A program made the position numbers and the translations under genes. The notes below the pieces were generated by a model. It was given only the letters and a program-made list of their open reading frames with translations. It was not told where the DNA came from and made no database searches. From Acanthamoeba sp. SK_2022b (Eukaryota > Discosea > Longamoebia > Acanthamoebidae): 13,828 nucleotides of DNA. This document shows, piece by piece, positions 9,501 to 13,828 of this stretch (positions are counted from its first letter, which is position 1; every line of letters begins with the position of its first letter). The DNA lies in assembly GCA_027943245.1 (NCBI GenBank), contig JANDJZ010000265.1, positions 1-13,828 on the forward strand, read 5' to 3'.

Positions 9501-9771
9501 TCTTCTCTGTTGATACTGTGAGCGACTTGATAAGCATGTTAGGTTGAAGAGTACGGATAACTCAGACAGCATATCAGCGTGGGGAGTGGCTGTCCTCGTC
9601 CTCTTCTCGATCGCTGGCTGCCTTTGCGTTACTCTCATGCCTAGCACGCCGTCAACACCTTAAGGACCTCAGGAGATTGAGCTGGAGTGAGGTTAAGTGT
9701 GATTGTTGCCACCGTTTGCCAATGCTTGTAGGTGTGGAGTCTGTCTTCAAATTTTCAGGTGCCATCAATGA
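9501..9771. other. 3' flank of PDCD2, normal CpG content
   Basis: This is the downstream flank of the minus-strand PDCD2 gene. CpG becomes frequent again from about 9523, marking the right edge of the depleted block. I see no reading frame, AATAAA on the minus strand, or repeat here. Confidence 0.4.
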
Positions 9772-11579
9772 CTATTCCATGTTCTGCCGCCATGTGCACT
9801 CCTCGAAATAGGTGCGGTCTGAGGTGGGATCATCTGAACAGTCGTATGAAGAGAGGTTAAAGGGGAAAGGGGGGATTGAAAACAACAAAAAGCACAGTAC
9901 CGGTGGTGGGTTGGCACGACTTGGGGCACGAGTAAACGGCTACTGTGCCCCAGTTGATGGCCTTTTCGATTCCTTCCTTCTCGACCTTTTCCACCTCCAG
10001 GTAGTGCAGAAGTTGCGGCAGGACCTGTAGTAACAAAGAGATCAGCTCACATGCGAGAAGCGATTCTCTCGGTCTGGTCAATCATGGGGCGCGGCAACCA
10101 ACCTGAAACTCGAACCGACGCGGGGTTTGGCAGTGTGGGCACGGTAGCACGTCCCCCGCCGCCGGCTGCAACGAGTCGCGCACCCAGAGCGGTTTGGCTC
10201 CCTCCCAACGCGAGTACCTGGCGGACACACAAGCGCGCGGAGTGAGCGTGGAGGTTGTGTTCGAGACTACCACATCCACATCCGACGCACGCGTACCTGA
10301 GCACCTGATCAGGCGCCCTCTTGACCCGGTGCTGGAATTCGATGAAGCAGTCGTCGATCGGCGCCTCTTCGTCGGGTTCCTCCGGCACGGGAAAGTCTAC
10401 AGGCAGCTGGCCCGGTCCAAGCTTGGGGCGGCTCTGGGCCTGCAGCTTGTGAAGCATCTTGAGCTCCTTGTACTTTCGCGACAACTTCTTCTCGTACTCC
10501 TCGCCCTCCTCCTCTTCGTCATCGGATGGCTCCTCTTCCGTGATGATCTCCCACTCGTCAAAGAGCGCCAGTGAGGGCTTGCTCGCTGGGACAGCCTTCT
10601 TCGCAGCCTTGCTCCCCGCCTTGGCCTTCATCTGCTCGCACTCCTCCTTGTGGCCTCGGCCCCAGTGCTCCTTCTGATGAAGCACAGTGCAGTAGTGAAC
10701 CATCTTGCAGGCGCTGCACCTCTTCTCCGCCCTCATGCCGCATTCAGCACAGAAAAACACTGCACGCAGGGGCGAACATTTAGCCAAGAGAGAGAGAGAG
10801 AGAGAGAGAGCCGCATTAGAATCGGCGAGGGCAAGGGGCGCGACCTTTCTCGGGCATGTGGTAGATGTACTGCGCAGCTTCGGGGTCCTCTTCGATGGCA
10901 TCTTCGCTCTTGGCCTCGTAGTAAGGATTGTCCTTGGGCAGCTGGCAGCGGAACACCTTGAAGCTGCGCGACGTAGCAACAAGAAGCTCAGCAACCCTTC
11001 TCGGGCGAGGCACGCACCGTCGCGCATAACGAACGAACAAGAACGATTGAACGAAGTCGCATACCTCCCCATCGGAAGCGATGCATGGCATGAGCCACTC
11101 TTGCAGCTGAAGATATACACAACTCGATGGTACGTGTGCTCGAACTCCTTGAACGGAGCGTAGATCTGCAGCTCTAAGAGTGAGGTGGTGGTCTCCTTTG
11201 CCTCTGTGACGAAGCTTACAGAGCGAGATAGGAAAAAGAGCGCAAGGGGAGGACCTGCATGAGGAGCGGCATAGGCTTCTCGCACCGCGTACACGCCACG
11301 TCCGCAGAGGTCGGCACACCGCGCGGCACCAGCCACGTCTATACCACAGTAAATAATATTGTATGGATTTAGGATGAGACGATGATGAATACAACTCGGA
11401 TATCTCGAGGCTTTTGAATGAGGGCTTGTTCACTCTCGTAATCGCACTAAAATTTGCTCATCGGGTGAATTACGCACCGGCTTGCCGCCAACTTTGTCCG
11501 GAAGGTACGAAAAATCGCTCAGCCGTGCTGTATCCTCGGCCCGCTCGAGGAATCCCAACTGCACCGTCTTGTCTTCCAT
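9772..11579 (-). CDS. PDCD2: Programmed cell death protein 2 orthologue, uS5 chaperone, 389 aa
   Basis: The eight exons on the minus strand are 11579-11478, 11338-11255, 11165-11065, 10963-10845, 10759-10297, 10217-10103, 10024-9901 and 9833-9772 (1170 nt). The N-terminus has the family start VQLGFLE and KVGGKP/TWL (31-37), CTRCEKPMPLLMQ (50-62), IYAP (63-66) and FRCQLP (100-105). A MYND zinc finger spans about 139-176 (Cys139, 142, 150, 153, 159, 176; His163, 172) and has His where classical MYND fingers have the sixth Cys, as in animal PDCD2. An acidic linker (EEEPSDDEEEEGEEYEKK) leads to the PDCD2 C-terminal domain, with PCPHC (315-319), FEFQVLPQLLHYL (325-337), INWG and the terminal FEECTWRQ. 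PDCD2 escorts newly made ribosomal protein uS5 into 40S assembly. Presence of the MYND finger favours PDCD2 over PDCD2L/Tsr4. An upstream in-frame ATG at 11789 is not needed. Confidence 0.94.
10787..10810. repeat. (AG)12 microsatellite in PDCD2 intron 4
   Basis: Twelve AG units on the plus strand read as (CT)12 on the PDCD2 coding strand, 27 bases upstream of the acceptor of intron 4 (10844-10760). The tract may act as part of the polypyrimidine signal, and its length may vary between strains. Confidence 0.9.
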
Positions 11580-11680
11580 CTTACCAGATGTAAACGAGCG
11601 TCTTGCTTGGGGCGCGGAGAGAAACGAGAAAGAAGGAAAGATCGTGCAAGAAATAACGATTTCGATTTTTTCACACGACG
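11580..11680. promoter_or_regulatory. Short bidirectional promoter region, PDCD2 and CENP-W-like gene
   Basis: Only 101 bases separate the ATG of PDCD2 (11579, minus) from the ATG of the histone-fold gene (11681, plus), so both 5' untranslated regions and core promoters must fit or overlap here. A T-rich run (TCGATTTTTTC) lies about 10 bases before the plus-strand ATG. No TATA box is evident. Confidence 0.5.
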
Positions 11681-12121
11681 ATGGGACGGCCACACAAGGC
11701 AAGGAGGGAGGTGAGGAAGTTGTTGCGCTCCCATCAACCTGCCTACCACTTTTCTTCGGATGTTGAACTATTCGTAAGCCCGCCAGCATTTCATCGATTT
11801 AATTTGAGATTATCTCATTTGACCATCTGGGGCCCTTCGTGCTTCATGCCAGATGTACCTGGCCTACGTTGATTTCGTGAAGCGATTGGCTCAGCAGTCA
11901 GTGGCTAATGCTGCTCGCTCTCGTCAGAAGCGCATAACCAGGGCCTCGCTCTGTGCTGCCCTTACTGAGGTTAACTCTCTTTGCTGTTCTGTCTGAACCA
12001 CTGCTGCCAGACTTAGCCCTCCCAGTTTCGTCGTCAGCAGATGTCGGACGAGGTTGCCAAGGATCGCAAGACAACAAGCCGATTGACAACTGTAAAATTT
12101 GCAACAAACAACAAATTGTAA
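11681..12121 (+). CDS. Small histone-fold protein resembling CENP-W, about 101 aa
   Basis: The exon model is 11681-11773, 11853-11969 and 12026-12121 (TAA stop), all phase 0. A basic N-terminus (GRPHKARREVRKLLR) leads into a predicted histone fold at about residues 20-70. The central helix, DVELFMYLAYVDFVKRLAQQ, and the following IT-RASLCAAL match the layout of human CENP-W, where FVHRLAEES is followed by a short loop and VINKEHVLAAAK. CENP-W pairs with CENP-T at the inner kinetochore and binds DNA. This match rests on one short domain recalled from memory, so another histone-fold family (NF-Y or CHRAC-like) is possible. The last ten codons and the stop lie in AT-rich DNA that looks like an intron starting GTAAAA at 12092; if it is spliced, the frame continues into DPH7. 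The gene is divergent from PDCD2. Confidence 0.55.
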
Positions 12122-12155
12122 ATAAATAAATAAATATTGTTTTAAATCATTCCAG
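12092..12155 (+). other. AT-rich candidate intron or 3' end joining CENP-W-like and DPH7 frames
   Basis: This 64-nt stretch begins GTAAAA, ends TCATTCCAG, is strongly AT-rich and has no long pyrimidine interruption. Both boundaries fall at phase 0, so removing it joins the CENP-W-like frame through CTG CAG to the DPH7 ATG without a shift. It also holds a TAA stop (12119-12121) and three overlapping AATAAA hexamers (12121-12134), so it can equally serve as the 3' end of the shorter gene. Confidence 0.5.
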
Positions 12156-12161
12156 CTGCAG

Positions 12162-13787
12162 ATGGAGGAGGTGGGCCACTCAGTGGAAGAGCTGACGCTG
12201 GACACGGTAGAGTTCTGCCCAACCTTGGGCGCCACGGGGTTGGGTGTGGTGGGAGCGTACGACCTCCACCCTGACGGCAAAACGCGACGTGGGAGCCTCG
12301 CTCTCTTCCGCATCCTTCAAGATGCTGCTGCGGACAAGAAGAGTCAAGTGGAGTGGCTGTGGCGAGGCCGAGAGGGCATCGATGGCGTGCTGGACTTCAA
12401 GTGGTGCGGCCTCGCTCTCCCTCCCAGCCCGCGCAGGTACCTGTGGCCAGCTCAGTCGGGAGTGGACCCGTAAAGCGCAGGTGTGTGTCACAGCTCGGCG
12501 GGAGCAGGTCGCTGGGGGCAGCTGCACAGGCTCAGGGCCAGGTACGCATAGCGCTGCGCGCCTGCGCTGGCCGGCGCTGCCGTGCTTGCGTGACGGCAAA
12601 TTGATGTGTGGTTCATTGCAGGTTTCGCTGTGGCGGCTTGCAGGAGAACAACCAGAGGAGTCCGCTGGGGCAGAGTCGTGCCATCTAGAGCGCACGGCCA
12701 AGGTCACCTTCGAGGAGAGTCCGCAGTCGTTGACCCTCTCACTCGACTGGAACAACAAAGTGCTTCCGGGGTGCTCTCAGTCACTGACCAGACACGATCA
12801 CGGCTTGCGAGCTAGCTAACGGGCTGCCTGCTCGCAGGGTCGATGCGGCCGTCGTGTCGAGCTATTCGAGCGGGCACCTGTGCGTGTGGCGCTGCACTCC
12901 GGCTGAGGTCGTGAACGAGCGACAGTGGGAGGCCCACTCGCTGGAGGTCTGGATCGCGGCCTACGATCACTGGAATCCGAACATCGTGTACTCGGGTTCG
13001 CGGCGCCCTCCTCTTTTGCTGTACCTCTCTTTTGTTCTTGCCTGACACGAGGTGGTGTGGGCCAACACCAAGGGAGCGATGACTGCACTTTGAAGCTGTG
13101 GGACCTGCGTGCGGCTTCCAGTGCAGCCGTGTTTACCAAGCGGTGCACGCACGAGCCTCATCCCGCGCAGATTGGTTATTTCATTGGGGCCTGTGCCTTT
13201 GCTTAACCCATTCCATTGTACGACAGGCACGATATGGGGGTCACTACAGTACAAGCTCACCCCCTGCTCGAACACATCGTAGCCACGGGCAGGTTCGCCA
13301 CCTACGCCGCGACATTACTTCCCAAAGACACGACCATTATTTGATCGTGTGTGTGCAGCTACGACGAGGTCGTGTCCATTTGGGACAAAAGGATGATGAC
13401 CGGACGGGCGCAGCCTATCACGCAGCGAGGCACCGAGGGCGGTGGTGTATGGCGAATTAAGTGGCACCCATACGACTCGCAGCTATTCGCGGTGGCCGCC
13501 ATGCATCGCGGCTTCTTCATCATGCGATGGACCGAGGGAAGCGGTATTATCAACTTTCCCTCAAATGGCAGCTCGTGTAGGGTGGTGGCGAGCACGTGAT
13601 CAACTTATCCAAATATCGGGTTGTACGTGCAGACATCGAGGTCGTGGCGGAGCATACGGGTAGGCACGAGTCGCTGGCCTACGGAGTGGATTGGTCCTAC
13701 CACACCGGGGCCGAGGGCGGCAGTCTCGTGGGCAGCTGCTCCTTTTACGACAGGACCTTCAGCGTGTGGCGGCCCAGAGTCTTGTAA
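12162..13787 (+). CDS. DPH7: Diphthine methyl ester hydrolase, WD40 protein, 372 aa
   Basis: The eight exons are 12162-12436, 12481-12541, 12622-12770, 12838-12995, 13073-13142, 13227-13292, 13359-13543 and 13633-13787 (1119 nt). DPH7 (WDR85) removes the methyl ester from methylated diphthine on eEF2 before the final amidation to diphthamide. Family signatures run in order: DTVEFCP (14-20), VLDFKWC, the WD repeat motif EAHSLEVWIAAYDHWNPNIV (193-212), YSGSDDCTLKLWDLR (213-227), KRHDMGVTTVQAHP (237-250), HIVATGSYDEVVSIWDKR (254-271), GGVWRIKWHP (288-297), SLAYGVDWS (335-343) and GSCSFYD (355-361). Length is shorter than the human protein (about 450 aa), mainly because a long C-terminal insert is absent. 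Intron 1 is only 44 nt but is the choice that keeps phase. The ATG at 12162 fits the family N-terminus, although an upstream in-frame extension through a spliced leader exon is possible. The product is expected in the cytosol. Confidence 0.93.
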
Positions 13788-13828
13788 CGGCCTTTTTTAT
13801 TAATTTAACTCCGGCAGCAAGGGCGCCC

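Noticed and set aside
11580..11789. Longer PDCD2 N-terminus from an upstream in-frame ATG at 11789
   Set aside because: The family N-terminus begins just before VQLGF, matching the ATG at 11579, and the extension would overlap the first exon of the divergent gene.
1..13828. tRNA, rRNA, CRISPR arrays, bacterial operons or viral genes
   Set aside because: I saw no cloverleaf-like segment, no regularly spaced repeats, and no ribosome binding sites or capsid/polymerase motifs on reading both strands.

Overview
This looks like nuclear DNA of a free-living amoebozoan, most like Acanthamoeba. The reasons are compact GC-rich, CpG-rich coding exons, short spliceosomal introns (44-139 nt in my models), tight gene spacing on both strands, and eukaryote-only gene families. 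The species call is inference. All exon models below were built by eye from GT..AG sites, reading phase and family conservation. For the four largest models the summed exon length divides by three.

Layout: (1) 26-215 (+), last exon of an unidentified gene cut by the window edge. (2) 3589-281 (-), six-exon F-box-like protein of about 952 aa, convergent with gene 1. (3) 3590-3936, divergent intergenic region. (4) 3937-5951 (+), seven-exon membrane-anchored FkbM-family methyltransferase, with a (TG)34 tract in its last intron. (5) about 5952-9500, a 3.5-kb stretch with no convincing intact gene and almost no CpG (about 18 by hand count, against about 90 per kb in nearby exons). TpG/CpA are abundant and scattered coding-like fragments occur on both strands; it looks like an old methylated, decaying element or pseudogene cluster. 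(6) 11579-9772 (-), eight-exon PDCD2 orthologue, a ribosomal protein uS5 chaperone with a MYND zinc finger. (7) 11681-12121 (+), a small histone-fold protein resembling CENP-W, divergent from PDCD2 over only 101 bp. (8) 12162-13787 (+), eight-exon DPH7 (diphthine methyl ester hydrolase, WD40), starting 40 bp after the CENP-W-like stop.

Genes 7 and 8 may be one transcription unit. The AT-rich stretch 12092-12155 is a phase-0 GT..AG intron candidate whose removal joins the histone-fold exons in frame to DPH7; its retention gives the short protein with overlapping AATAAA signals. PDCD2 and DPH7 both serve translation (40S assembly and eEF2 modification), but they do not form an operon and their proximity may be chance. 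The features most worth following up are the CpG desert and the possible histone-fold/DPH7 joint transcript.
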